NCBI GenBank assembly: GCA_030591565.1
Contig: JAUVAU010000023.1
Span: 1-35,205 of the forward strand
DNA: 35,205 nt
Origin: Deltaproteobacteria bacterium
Lineage (GTDB): Bacteria; Desulfobacterota; Deferrisomatia; Deferrisomatales; BM512
Reading direction: 5' to 3'
The first letter of the stretch is position 1, and each line of letters opens with the position of its first letter. This document shows, piece by piece, positions 25,218 through 33,044 of the stretch. The position numbers and the translations under genes are program-made. The notes under the pieces were generated by a model, which was given only the letters and a program-made list of their open reading frames with translations, had not been told where the DNA came from and ran no database searches.

Positions 25218-26345
25218 TTAGCCACCCAGCTGCTGTTTGAGTTTGGTGGCAGCCTCTATCAGTTGATCGAGCGTCCTGGTGGTCTCTGCCATGTTGACGC
25301 CGGGAGAGGTATGCGCCGTGGAGCAAGCCATGACCTCTTTGAGGTTTTCCTGCAGCTCGGCGCATGCGCCGTCGATAGCTTCGGCAAAGGGTGCGCCCTG
25401 GGCAGACGCGCCGTGGAGCCTTCCGCGAATCTGCTCAAGCTTATCCCACATTTTCTGGAGCCCCTCGCCCAGCAACGTATCGTCGGTGGTCGGGGCAGCG
25501 GAGGTGGGTGGGGCGACGGCGACCTCCTCTTTGAGCTTACCGTCGCGCTTGGACAATGCAGAGGCACGCAGCCTGTTGGCGTCCAGCTTCATGTCTTCGT
25601 AGAGTTTAAGCAAATCGTTGACCAGAGCGGAGGGACTCGGTCCACCCGGCTCCTGGCCTATGAGGAAGATATCGAAGCCCTTGAGCATCTCTTGGAGGAA
25701 CCTGATCGCAAGCGGCGTCGCGTAGGCCTTGGAGGCGCGCAGGTACTTGCAGGTGATGGAGCCGAGCTTTTGCACGGTCTGGAGCTGCATGTTTGAAGTC
25801 TGGGAATCCCGCAGCTCTGTCAGGCAGTTCTCCACGCCCGCAATGTTGTCGTTGTCTATCTCCCAATCAAGCGAGAGCATCGCCTCGTAGAGCGGTCTGA
25901 GTTCAACGGAGCGTGGCGCATCTTCGTCCCCATCTTCCTCGTAATGCTCGGGCTCTTCTTCATCCAACTCGATGATCTCAGCCTCTGGGTCCTGAGCCAC
26001 CTCTTCAACTTCCAGAGCTTCGTCAGGCTCTGCTTCCGCGACTTCTTCTACTTCTTCTGCTTTCTCTACTTCTTCTACTTTCTCTACTTCTTCTACTTCC
26101 TCGCCATCGCCATCAGACTTGCCCCAGGAGAGCTCCACATCCAGCTCGTCGGAGACTTCCTCTTCTACAACCTCTTCCGCTTCCACAACCGCTTCCTGTT
26201 CAGCTCCAGCTTCGGGCTGCTCCGGTGTGTTTTCCGCAGAGGCCTTGGAGGCTGATCGGGGAACAAACAGCTCATCTATTGCGCTGTCAATAAACTGTTC
26301 CAGCTCGTCAGCGCCAACCTTGTCCAAATCGCCGGGCTTACTCAT
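25218..26345 (-). CDS. acidic protein encoded with the MglA-like GTPase, unknown function
   Basis: The 375-residue protein has no signal or membrane segment. Residues 40-140 are a very acidic Glu/Val/Ala linker with repeats such as EEVEKVEEVEKAEEVEEV. From about 145 a helical domain begins: LYEAMLSLDWEIDNDNIAGV, then LGSITCKYLRASKAYATP and LLKLYEDMKLDANRLRA. A further helical end follows (210-375). I do not assign a named family. The start overlaps the GTPase stop (ATGA, 26342-26345), so the two proteins are translated together. A GTPase effector or scaffold role is the natural inference. The linker-plus-helical-domain design is also seen in proteins that tether partners to a compartment or pole. 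Confidence 0.75.
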   Translation of the reverse strand: MSKPGDLDKVGADELEQFIDSAIDELFVPRSASKASAENTPEQPEAGAEQEAVVEAEEVVEEEVSDELDVELSWGKSDGDGEEVEEVEKVEEVEKAEEVEEVAEAEPDEALEVEEVAQDPEAEIIELDEEEPEHYEEDGDEDAPRSVELRPLYEAMLSLDWEIDNDNIAGVENCLTELRDSQTSNMQLQTVQKLGSITCKYLRASKAYATPLAIRFLQEMLKGFDIFLIGQEPGGPSPSALVNDLLKLYEDMKLDANRLRASALSKRDGKLKEEVAVAPPTSAAPTTDDTLLGEGLQKMWDKLEQIRGRLHGASAQGAPFAEAIDGACAELQENLKEVMACSTAHTSPGVNMAETTRTLDQLIEAATKLKQQLGG

Positions 26346-26974
26346 CGGGGACTCCTTGATGCGAGACTTGGCATAAGTTTCCTGGTAACGGTTTTAACCG
26401 TGCTCTTGCTTATTTCCCTGAGTGCCTCAAACACACCCTCTCCTGTCACCGCGCTGCCCACAAACCATGGCAAGGAAAGGTCAGGGTTCATATCCTGATT
26501 CATTTCCTCGGGTGTCAGCAGGGGTATTCCAGCTTCGGCCAGGTCGCATTTGTTGTACTGCAACACCAGGGGAAGCTCCTTGATGTCGAGCCCCATCTCT
26601 TGGATGTTTGCGCTCAGATTTTCAAGGCTCTCGATATTTTTTTCCCTCTGGGTGCGCTGCGAATCGGCGACGAAAGCCACACCGTCCACACCTTTTAGCA
26701 CAAGCTTTCTTGTGGCGTTGTACATAACCTGCCCGGGCACGGTGAAGAGCTGTATACGGATATCGAAGCCAAAGATCTTGCCCAGGCTCAGTGGAAGAAA
26801 ATCAAAGAACAGGGTGCGATCCTGCTTCGTATCGATCGAAACCATCTGGCCGCGCACCGAGTCGGTCATCGCCTCATGAATATGGATCAGGTTGGTTGTC
26901 TTGCCGCCGCGCCCTGGCCCATAGTAGACGATCTTGACGTGAACCTCCTTCTTGGAGAGATCTAGAAAAGACAC
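26342..26974 (-). CDS. mglA: MglA-type small GTPase
   Basis: The 210-residue protein starts at a GTG, four bases after the Roadblock stop. The P-loop is GPGRGGKTTN near residues 19-28. The switch region has DRTLFFDFLPLSLG, and the second nucleotide motif is TVPGQVMYNATRKLVLKGVDG, where MglA proteins have TVPGQ in place of the DTAGQ of Ras. NKCD supplies the base-binding Asn and Asp. This is the MglA family, whose best-studied member sets the front-rear axis and drives motility in Myxococcus xanthus by switching between GTP and GDP forms at the cell poles. It is co-encoded with a Roadblock protein, the usual MglB-type activator, and an acidic partner. Confidence 0.92.
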   Translation of the reverse strand: MSFLDLSKKEVHVKIVYYGPGRGGKTTNLIHIHEAMTDSVRGQMVSIDTKQDRTLFFDFLPLSLGKIFGFDIRIQLFTVPGQVMYNATRKLVLKGVDGVAFVADSQRTQREKNIESLENLSANIQEMGLDIKELPLVLQYNKCDLAEAGIPLLTPEEMNQDMNPDLSLPWFVGSAVTGEGVFEALREISKSTVKTVTRKLMPSLASRSPR

Positions 26975-26977
26975 CGC

Positions 26978-27373
26978 CTAACCCTCCCCGTCCAGAAGAG
27001 GCTGCAGTTCACGTTTGACTTTTGCCGTCTTAAGCCGCATCAAACCAAGGGATACTTCCTTGGTGAACATAGTGATAAGAAAGAAATCCTCGCCTATTTT
27101 TGTATAGTGGATGCTCTCGTTCTTTCCCTTGTGGAAGAGCAGGGAAAAATTATCTTCCCCCACGAGCTTGGCGATCTCTTCGGTCACCCCATAGTTTGCT
27201 GCGGAAAGAGCGGCAAGAGCCACCACATCCATACCGGCCGGGTCCCCCCGATTGGCGATAAGGTAACCCGAACTATCTACCAATAATGCACAACTGGCGC
27301 CCGAACCCAAAAGGTCGTCGTCAAGCACGCCCGTAATGCGTCCTATGGCTTCTTCAGTCAGAACAAAATTCAT
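26978..27373 (-). CDS. Roadblock/LC7 protein, MglB-like
   Basis: The ATG at 27373 (MNFVLTEEAIG) has AGGGAG eight bases upstream; a longer frame reaching 27457 adds 28 residues with no family likeness. The 131-residue product has the Roadblock/LC7 fold pattern: SGASCALLVDSSGYLIANRG, then the helix DVVALAALSAANYGVTEEIA, then FSLLFHKGKNESIHYTKI and FFLITMFT. In M. xanthus MglB, such a protein dimer is the GTPase-activating factor for MglA. Placed directly before the MglA-like gene here, it probably does the same. It lacks evidence of any added domain. Confidence 0.88.
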   Translation of the reverse strand: MNFVLTEEAIGRITGVLDDDLLGSGASCALLVDSSGYLIANRGDPAGMDVVALAALSAANYGVTEEIAKLVGEDNFSLLFHKGKNESIHYTKIGEDFFLITMFTKEVSLGLMRLKTAKVKRELQPLLDGEG

Positions 27374-27516
27374 TTTTGCCGCTCCCTGATAGGTTTTATT
27401 GGCGCCCGACTTGCTCGCCAATGCACTGCCAAATCTCCACGAGGAAAATTCGGTCACCCTGTACAGACAAAATTTAAGGCCTCAAAGGCAAAAAGTGGTC
27501 AAACCACCAATTGTCG

Positions 27517-27545
27517 ATCTTGTACTAACTGGGCGTCGGTGTCAA
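27517..27545 (-). promoter_or_regulatory. possible promoter for the Roadblock-mglA operon
   Basis: On the minus strand a perfect TTGACA (27545-27540) is followed, after 17 bases, by CAAGAT (27522-27517), a moderate -10 box. It sits about 145 bp upstream of the Roadblock start and would separate this trio from the CNNM gene. A short hairpin, GTGGT-TTG-ACCAC followed by TTTTT, lies just downstream near 27500-27483 on the same strand. Confidence 0.45.
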
Positions 27546-27603
27546 CAAATCGTGCCGTAACGAGGGGATTATATAGTAAAAAATGGCTTTTTGGCTTTTG
27601 CTT

Positions 27604-28920
27604 TCACTGCTCGTCCACCCCATTTTTACCGGTCTGGGTCTCACCGCCATTTTCATGGGGAGTGATTTTGACAAGCCGCACCCGGTGGCGTCCCATACGC
27701 TCGATGGTCACTCTCACCCCGCCATGCATAAAACTCTCACCCTCTTCGGGTATGTGACCCAGCCTCGTCATGGCGAAACCGCCAAGGGTCGTGTCCACAT
27801 CAAGGGGAATTTTTAGTTTCAGCTTCTCATTGACATCCCTGATGGAGGCATGGCCTTGGACCAGCGCCTCGCCGCCGGGCAAAAAGCGGATTTCGACCCC
27901 CTCCAGGTCGTGTTCATCAAGGATATCACCGACAATTTCTTCCAAAACATCTTCGAGGGTGACGATGCCCTCAAAGCCGCCATACTCATCGACGACCATC
28001 GCCATGTGGGTTTTGCGTGTTTGGAACTGCGCCAGTAGCATCTCGAGATTCATGGTTTCCGGCACAAAAAAAGTGTCGCGCCGCGCAACGCTCAGCTCAT
28101 CACCAGCGCCGCTTGCCACAAGGCTCAGCACATCTCTCGCGTGAACGATACCGACTATATTGTCCAGCTTTTCCCGGTACACGGGCAGCCGCGTATAGCC
28201 TGTTTCAACGAAGCTCCTGGTGGCGGTGAGCAGGTCGGTGGACAGATCGAGGGCGCTAACGCTGGGGCGGGGTATCATCACCTCCCTGACCGATTTTCGG
28301 CCGATCTGGAAGACGCCGTGGAGCATCTGGCGCTTGTTCTCGTCCACATCTGCGACCGTGCGCGAGTCGGCAAAAAGGCTGCGTATCTCCTCTTCGCTGA
28401 GTCTGGGGCTTATATCGGCTTTTGACGATAATCCGAAGAGCTTCAAGAGCAGGCTGGACGCCCCGGTTGTGAGCAGCACGAGCGGCGAGAACAGGCGGCA
28501 AAGCACCGCAAAGATCGGCGCTACGGCCAGCCCCACCTTCTCGGAGTGGCGACTGGCGAAGGTCTTGGGGGCGATCTCGCTGACGATGAGAAGGAGGATC
28601 GTCATCAGCACTGTGGCTACTATGATACCACTTTCGCCCCACAGAGATATCGCAACCGCCGTGGCGATCGCCGAAGCGGCCACATTGGCGATATTGTTAC
28701 CAACCAGAATCGTGCCTATCAGGCGTTCTTTTCGGGAGAGGATTTTTTCAAGGACTCTGGCGCGCCGGTTGCCCTTGCGCGCAAGGTAGCGCAACCTGAG
28801 CCAGTCGAAGCCGAGCAGCGCAGTCTCCGAGCCGGAAAAAAATGCGGATATCACCAGAAGCAGGAGAAGCAGCGGCATCAGGACGCCGGTATCCACAAGC
28901 AGGGGAGAAGATGTATCCAT
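27604..28920 (-). CDS. CNNM/CorC-type membrane protein with CBS pair (HlyC/CorC family)
   Basis: The 438-residue protein has an N-terminal DUF21 (CNNM) transmembrane domain (about 1-180) with the SAFFSGSETALLGFD motif, GNNIANVAASAIATAVAI and EIAPKTFASRH, all hallmarks of the family. Two CBS domains follow (about 205-330; MIPRPSVSALD and VDEYGGFEGIVTLEDVLEEI). The C-terminal CorC/HlyC-type domain lies at about 345-420 (GHASIRDVNEKL). Relatives such as CorC, YfjD and human CNNM proteins act in magnesium or cobalt efflux. GGAGGGG sits four bases before the ATG. It lies 67 bp downstream of the zinc-ribbon gene and precedes the Roadblock-MglA trio after 230 bp. Confidence 0.94.
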   Translation of the reverse strand: MDTSSPLLVDTGVLMPLLLLLLVISAFFSGSETALLGFDWLRLRYLARKGNRRARVLEKILSRKERLIGTILVGNNIANVAASAIATAVAISLWGESGIIVATVLMTILLLIVSEIAPKTFASRHSEKVGLAVAPIFAVLCRLFSPLVLLTTGASSLLLKLFGLSSKADISPRLSEEEIRSLFADSRTVADVDENKRQMLHGVFQIGRKSVREVMIPRPSVSALDLSTDLLTATRSFVETGYTRLPVYREKLDNIVGIVHARDVLSLVASGAGDELSVARRDTFFVPETMNLEMLLAQFQTRKTHMAMVVDEYGGFEGIVTLEDVLEEIVGDILDEHDLEGVEIRFLPGGEALVQGHASIRDVNEKLKLKIPLDVDTTLGGFAMTRLGHIPEEGESFMHGGVRVTIERMGRHRVRLVKITPHENGGETQTGKNGVDEQ

Positions 28921-28987
28921 TACCCCTCCCGGCTAATGTGCAAGTCGGTAGGCGTTTGCCCACTTGACTGTGCTTTTGTGCGGGCGC

Positions 28988-30730
28988 CTATTTCTTGTCT
29001 TTCTCATTCGTAACCTTGGTGGCCGAAGCAACTTCGATCTTGTGCTTGGCGACATTGGCCGGAGGGTTCGCGAAAACCAGCATGAACGCCTCTTTGTCGC
29101 CGGGGTTGAGCACCGTCAGCTTGCCCTTGGCCAACTTGGCCCTGATCTGCTTGTCATCCATCGCCGTCAGCTCCGGCTCGGTCAGTACGCTCGCCAGGAA
29201 GGAGGCGGATTCACCGAGCTTGTCCCCTGCCTTGTCGAAGATCGTTCCCTTTACCTCTACCGCGCTCATGGCCTCGGGTGATTTATTCATGATCCACCCG
29301 CTAATGACGTATAGATCCCTTTTGCCATCGCGCTTGAAGTACGCGCCCTCGATCGGCTCCACGGGCTTTAGGCTCTTGTGGCCGGTTTTGACACCCAGCA
29401 GCTTGTTGATCGCCGGAATCTCCAGCAGCTTGTTGATCCCAGGAACCTTCATCAGAGAAAAAGCGGCGTCGGGATTGACAAGGAGATTGTAGCCGCCGAA
29501 CGCGAGGGTACCCATGAGGAGCGCTACGACCAGCGCCTTGAAAACCGGCTTGGGCTCTTTTTTATCAACGCCGGGGTATTCCAACGGCGGCTCGCCGCCC
29601 CTGGAGCCACGTCTCAGGTCGAGCCGCGGTGCATCCGGGTCCTCTTCGCCATGCTCCTCCTGCTCGTCATCGTCACTTGTAATTGAAAATTTGGAGTCTT
29701 CATCTTCCTCGTCAGCGCCAAAACTACCTATACTTTCGGGCTGGAAATCGTCGGTGATCCTATCAAAGAGGCTGTCCTCGTCTTCCCTCTCGTCCGCCGC
29801 CCCTTTTTTCTTCTCATCTGCAAAGAAGCCACCGTCCTCATCAGCAGAAAACGGCTCGGTTTGGCGAAAGGGGTCCTCTGTTTCGTCGTCGCCACCATAA
29901 GCATCGGTATCGTCGCCGGTATCACTGTCAAATCCGGACGCTCCTTCTTTCTCGTCAAGGGTCGAAGCGGCAAAATCACCCAGATTGAAGTCACGTGTTC
30001 CGCTCAACTCGTCGTCATCGCCAACCTCCGACTTTCCTTCATCCTCTTCCCCACCACCAAAGGTTGAGGCGGCGAAAGCGGCCAGGTCAAAATCAAGAGA
30101 TTCGTCTTCCTCCTCCTGCTCCTCTCCGGACTCTTCCCCACCATCATCTTCGCCGACCATACTAAAGTCTATGGGATCCCCAAGGTCATCGTCGCCACCC
30201 TCTGTTTCGTCTTCTTCACGGATATCGTCGGAAGCTTCCTCTTGGGTAAAGGATAAATCCATATCACCTTCGCCTTGAGCCTCTTTGGCGGCCACGTCGT
30301 CTCTCTTTTGGGAGTCCTCATCACCGAAACCGGCGAAGACGTTACCGAAATCAACGTCATCCTCCTGCTCATCCTCTTCGGGCTCGCCGAAACCACCCAG
30401 GTCAAGATCGCCGCCGGACTCTTCCCCTTCGACTTTCTCTTCCTGCTCATCCTCTTCGGACTCGCCGAAACCACCCAGGTCAAGATCGCCACCAGTTTCT
30501 TCCTCTTCGGTTTTGTCCTCCTGCTCCCCGGTCTGCTCTTCCCCAGGTGTGGGCGCAGCGGCGAAATGCGCCAGGGGCTGCACCGCTTCTTCGACTTCCG
30601 GTCGGGGCGCTTTTTTGCGCACGCCAAAGACGTGGCCGCACTTTTTGCACCGCACTTTGATGGGGCCTGATTCAAGCTTTTCTGCTGGAATGCTGTAATG
30701 GGTTTCACAACGGCTGCAGGATACTCGCAT
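28988..30730 (-). CDS. MJ0042 zinc-ribbon protein with acidic linker, one membrane helix and a DUF3426-like end
   Basis: The 580-residue protein opens with CSRCETHYSIP and then VRCKKCGHVFGV, an MJ0042-type zinc ribbon (two CxxC pairs). About 330 residues of highly acidic, Asp/Glu/Gly/Ser-rich linker follow, with a 26-residue unit GGDLDLGGFG(E/S)EEDEQE-like repeated. One membrane helix is near residues 400-420 (ALVVALLMGTLAFGGYNLL), and the end is a compact domain (VEPIEGAYFKRDGKRDLYVI to the KIEVASATK segment), like the DUF3426/FxLYD-type module that follows MJ0042 ribbons in other bacteria. The N-terminus should be cytoplasmic and the end periplasmic. In M. xanthus an MJ0042/GYF protein of the gliding machine meets MglA, but this one is not clearly that protein. 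Confidence 0.82.
   Translation of the reverse strand: MRVSCSRCETHYSIPAEKLESGPIKVRCKKCGHVFGVRKKAPRPEVEEAVQPLAHFAAAPTPGEEQTGEQEDKTEEEETGGDLDLGGFGESEEDEQEEKVEGEESGGDLDLGGFGEPEEDEQEDDVDFGNVFAGFGDEDSQKRDDVAAKEAQGEGDMDLSFTQEEASDDIREEDETEGGDDDLGDPIDFSMVGEDDGGEESGEEQEEEDESLDFDLAAFAASTFGGGEEDEGKSEVGDDDELSGTRDFNLGDFAASTLDEKEGASGFDSDTGDDTDAYGGDDETEDPFRQTEPFSADEDGGFFADEKKKGAADEREDEDSLFDRITDDFQPESIGSFGADEEDEDSKFSITSDDDEQEEHGEEDPDAPRLDLRRGSRGGEPPLEYPGVDKKEPKPVFKALVVALLMGTLAFGGYNLLVNPDAAFSLMKVPGINKLLEIPAINKLLGVKTGHKSLKPVEPIEGAYFKRDGKRDLYVISGWIMNKSPEAMSAVEVKGTIFDKAGDKLGESASFLASVLTEPELTAMDDKQIRAKLAKGKLTVLNPGDKEAFMLVFANPPANVAKHKIEVASATKVTNEKDKK
30383..30500. repeat. 78-bp tandem repeat in the acidic linker of the zinc-ribbon gene
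   Basis: Nearly identical stretches beginning CTCGCCGAAACCACCCAGGT start at 30383 and 30461, 78 bp (26 codons) apart. They encode the repeated GGDLDLGGFGE segments. Confidence 0.8.
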
Positions 30731-30865
30731 CGAATTACCCCTGTTTTTAAATTAACGGCTTAAAAAAATTAGTTGTTTAAGTGGTAAACTCGATTAATAC
30801 TAGCGAATGAGCCAAGTTAGCGCAAGTAACACTGGTTTTGATTAAACTATTCAAGGCGGCTACGA

Positions 30866-31921
30866 ATGATTGAATCGAAAATCGGCTCCGAAACAATGAG
30901 TCCCTCTGAAATCAGGCTGCGTCGTGAGCACGACGCCCTGGTTCAAATAGGTAAAGCGCTCACCTCCACCCTGGACCTGCCCGAAGTTCTGGAAATAATC
31001 ATGGCGCAGGTCAGCCGGGTGCTTGAGCCCAAGACCTGGTCGCTGCTGATGGTTGATGAGCAGACCGGGGAGCTTTATTTCGAGATCGCCGTCTCTCCGG
31101 CTGCCGAAAAGATAAAGGACCAGCGCCTCAAGGTCGGGGAGGGTATCGCCGGCTGGGTTGCACAGTTCGGAAAACCGCTGCTCATAGGCGACGTGACCAA
31201 GGACGAGCGGTTCGACCCACAGATCGACGCCGCCTCGGGCTTCAAGACCCGGTCAATCATCTGTGTGCCGATGCTGTGCAAGAACAGAATCACCGGCGTC
31301 ATCGAGCTGATAAACAGCTTTGATGACAACACCTTCACCGACTCCGACCTGACCCTTCTGGCCGCGATAGCCGATTTTGCCGCCATCGCCATCGAAAACG
31401 CCCGCAACTTCGCCCACATCCAGCAGCTCGTCATCACCGATGAGCTGACCGGGCTCTACAATGCCGGATTTTTGCTGGAAAGCCTGGAATACGAGATCGC
31501 CCGCGCCAAACGCTACGACAGCGACCTTTCCCTGATTTTTCTTGATCTTGATTATTTCAAGAACGTCAACGACTCACAGGGCCATCTGGTGGGTAGCCGC
31601 CTGTTGGCCGAGATCGGGGAGCTTTTAAAAAACAGCATACGAAAATCGGATATGGCTGCGCGCTACGGTGGGGACGAGTTCGTCATCGTACTGCCCAACA
31701 CCCCCAAGGAGGGCGCCAAGGTGCTGGCCTATCAGCTTCGCAACAAGCTAAACGAATACACATTTTTAAATGAATCGGGGAACAGGATAAACGTCACCGC
31801 CAGCCTGGGGCTGGCGTCTTATCCTGCGGATGCTTCGGATAAACTGACTTTGGTGCAAAAGGCCGACGCAGCCATGTACGCCGCCAAGGATGCCGGTAGA
31901 AATGCGGTCAAAACCGCCTGA
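30866..31921 (+). CDS. GAF-GGDEF diguanylate cyclase
   Basis: The 351-residue protein has no signal or membrane segment. A GAF domain spans about 25-175: KVGEGIAGWVAQFG, SIICVPMLCKNRITGVIEL and FAAIAIENAR are typical. It is followed by a complete GGDEF domain, with DELTGLYN, LDLDYFKNVNDSQGH and the active-site RYGGDEF. The product-inhibition I-site RxxD (RKSD) lies five residues before GGDEF, as in PleD. It should make cyclic di-GMP from two GTP in response to a ligand or redox signal bound by the GAF domain. The ATG at 30866 has AAGG upstream. It is divergent from the zinc-ribbon gene across 135 bp. Confidence 0.94.
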   Translation: MIESKIGSETMSPSEIRLRREHDALVQIGKALTSTLDLPEVLEIIMAQVSRVLEPKTWSLLMVDEQTGELYFEIAVSPAAEKIKDQRLKVGEGIAGWVAQFGKPLLIGDVTKDERFDPQIDAASGFKTRSIICVPMLCKNRITGVIELINSFDDNTFTDSDLTLLAAIADFAAIAIENARNFAHIQQLVITDELTGLYNAGFLLESLEYEIARAKRYDSDLSLIFLDLDYFKNVNDSQGHLVGSRLLAEIGELLKNSIRKSDMAARYGGDEFVIVLPNTPKEGAKVLAYQLRNKLNEYTFLNESGNRINVTASLGLASYPADASDKLTLVQKADAAMYAAKDAGRNAVKTA

Positions 31922-32174
31922 ACCGCATCAGGGCTGACTAGGAGGCTCTTGCGAAAAACTCTCCCAAAGCGGGAGAGTAACGCTAAACCGGAGATTTTAG
32001 CCGATGTCGGGCAAACCTCTAACTAAGCCGACGATAAACTGGAAACCCCGAAGATCATTCGAGGGCTAGGAAGGGAAGAAAAATGCCGCAGACATACCGA
32101 TAAGTATTTCGAGGATCATTTTTCGCCCCTGACAACGTCAATCGGAGGATATCCGGGGGTTTTCGACGAAGCTC
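31922..32174. other. gene-free region filled by dispersed repeat copy B
   Basis: This gap between the GGDEF gene and the convergent outer-membrane protein gene is almost wholly occupied by the repeat described at 31938-32178. No coding sequence is seen. Confidence 0.8.
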
Positions 32175-32178
32175 CTAG
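31938..32178 (-). repeat. dispersed ~240-bp repeat, copy B (inverted relative to copy A)
   Basis: Read on the minus strand, this is about 91% identical to copy A at 11351-11590 over the core. Both ends begin CTAGGAG and continue as imperfect terminal inverted repeats of about 18 bp. An internal hairpin forms where GAAAAATG pairs exactly with CATTTTTC. A 7-bp hairpin CTCTCCC-GCTTT-GGGAGAG followed by TTTTT lies near its far end (about 31977-31954 on the minus strand). The stop codon TAG of the outer-membrane protein gene (32177-32175) lies within the terminal CTAG of the element. Confidence 0.85.
31954..31979 (-). terminator. terminator-like hairpin inside repeat copy B
   Basis: On the minus strand CTCTCCC and GGGAGAG pair around GCTTT and are followed by TTTTT, the form of an intrinsic terminator. 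It would end transcripts from the outer-membrane protein gene about 200 bases past its stop, or define the 3' end of an RNA made from the repeat. Confidence 0.6.
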
Positions 32179-32840
32179 AACCTGAAGGTAAGCTGCGCCA
32201 CAACGCCGGGGCCTGAAAAGGTGTCAATCTTGACCTTATCTTCGCCAGCCAAGCGGTCCTGGACCTCAAATTCATCGAAAGTGTGCAGGTAGGTTCCGAC
32301 TACTCCGATAGCAAGGTTCTCGATAATCCTGAGGTCTGCACCCAGAACGAAGGCGACCCCGACAACATCGGCGGTCCTTATCTTGAGATCGTATGCCACC
32401 CCATCCGTGTCCGCGCCCCTTATATCGCCCACATCGAAATTGTAATAGCCGCCACCAAAGCCTACGTAGGGCTGGAAGAATCTGCCGGGCATGAAGTGAT
32501 ACTCAAGCTCGAAGTGAATGCGGTAACCACTAGCGTCGGCATTTGCCTCGGCCGATCCGGGAGTTCTTCCCATGGCTTCGATCGGGTTTTCCAGCTCGAA
32601 TTCAAAGATATCGACGGAGACCCTCTGTGCGATGTGCTTTGTGTGAAAGAAGCGAAAGAACCCTCCGTAGCCGGTCATCTCGTCAACCCTGCTGTCGCTA
32701 TCGCCAAAGTAAGTTTGGTAGTTTCCGCCCAGCCCCCACCTCGGCATCGCCTGTGAAGCTGATGCGAAAAAGACAACCGCCAAGAAAGCGGCGGCGACCA
32801 TCACCAGGCCCCTGGACAATTTATAATTCGCTTCTTTCAT
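32175..32840 (-). CDS. outer-membrane beta-barrel protein, small
   Basis: The 221-residue protein has a Sec signal ending SASQAM (cleavage near residue 31). Alternating hydrophobic/polar beta strands with many Gly and aromatic residues follow: YRIHFELEYHFMPGRFFQPY and YVGFGGGYYNFDVG are typical of OmpW/OmpA-like eight-stranded barrels. The last strand ends LTFRF, with the terminal Phe that BAM recognises. GAGGAG lies upstream of the ATG, and a good promoter is at 32885-32913. The function is unknown; small barrels of this type may bind hydrophobic compounds or simply be structural. The stop codon falls in the end of the dispersed repeat. Confidence 0.85.
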   Translation of the reverse strand: MKEANYKLSRGLVMVAAAFLAVVFFASASQAMPRWGLGGNYQTYFGDSDSRVDEMTGYGGFFRFFHTKHIAQRVSVDIFEFELENPIEAMGRTPGSAEANADASGYRIHFELEYHFMPGRFFQPYVGFGGGYYNFDVGDIRGADTDGVAYDLKIRTADVVGVAFVLGADLRIIENLAIGVVGTYLHTFDEFEVQDRLAGEDKVKIDTFSGPGVVAQLTFRF

Positions 32841-32884
32841 CTCTTTTGCTCCTCGACTTCAGCTAGGCAAGAACATTTCAGACA

Positions 32885-32913
32885 ACTATACGGATATGTG
32901 GGCTATTTGACCA
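32885..32913 (-). promoter_or_regulatory. promoter of the beta-barrel gene
   Basis: On the minus strand TGGTCA (32913-32908) and TATAGT (32890-32885) are separated by exactly 17 bases, matching the sigma-70 consensus at four and five of six positions. It lies about 45 bp upstream of the start codon. Confidence 0.55.
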
Positions 32914-33044
32914 TAACCTAATTGACTCCGCACCCGTTTGGCGTTCAGCGCGATTGGCTGGGACCGATGTCAACCCTCCCGGTTCAGTGCTATGATGGGC
33001 GGGCACCCTAATTCACCAAGCTGACAAAGGACAATTGGTTCACG

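Noticed and set aside
25134-25796. Plus-strand frame of 220 codons after the TolB-like gene
   Set aside because: It crosses the strong terminator at 25154-25189 and is antisense to the acidic protein gene.
26040-26110. Microsatellite-like acttcttct repeats
   Set aside because: They encode the Glu/Val-rich linker of the acidic protein and are explained by that low-complexity sequence.
27483-27500. Short hairpin GTGGT-TTG-ACCAC with a T-run upstream of the Roadblock gene
   Set aside because: Only a 5-bp stem and placed just after the predicted promoter; too weak to call as a terminator or attenuator on its own.
30275-30670. Plus-strand frame with hydrophobic repeats opposite the zinc-ribbon gene
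   Set aside because: The apparent membrane-like repeats are the antisense reading of the acidic 26-residue repeats.
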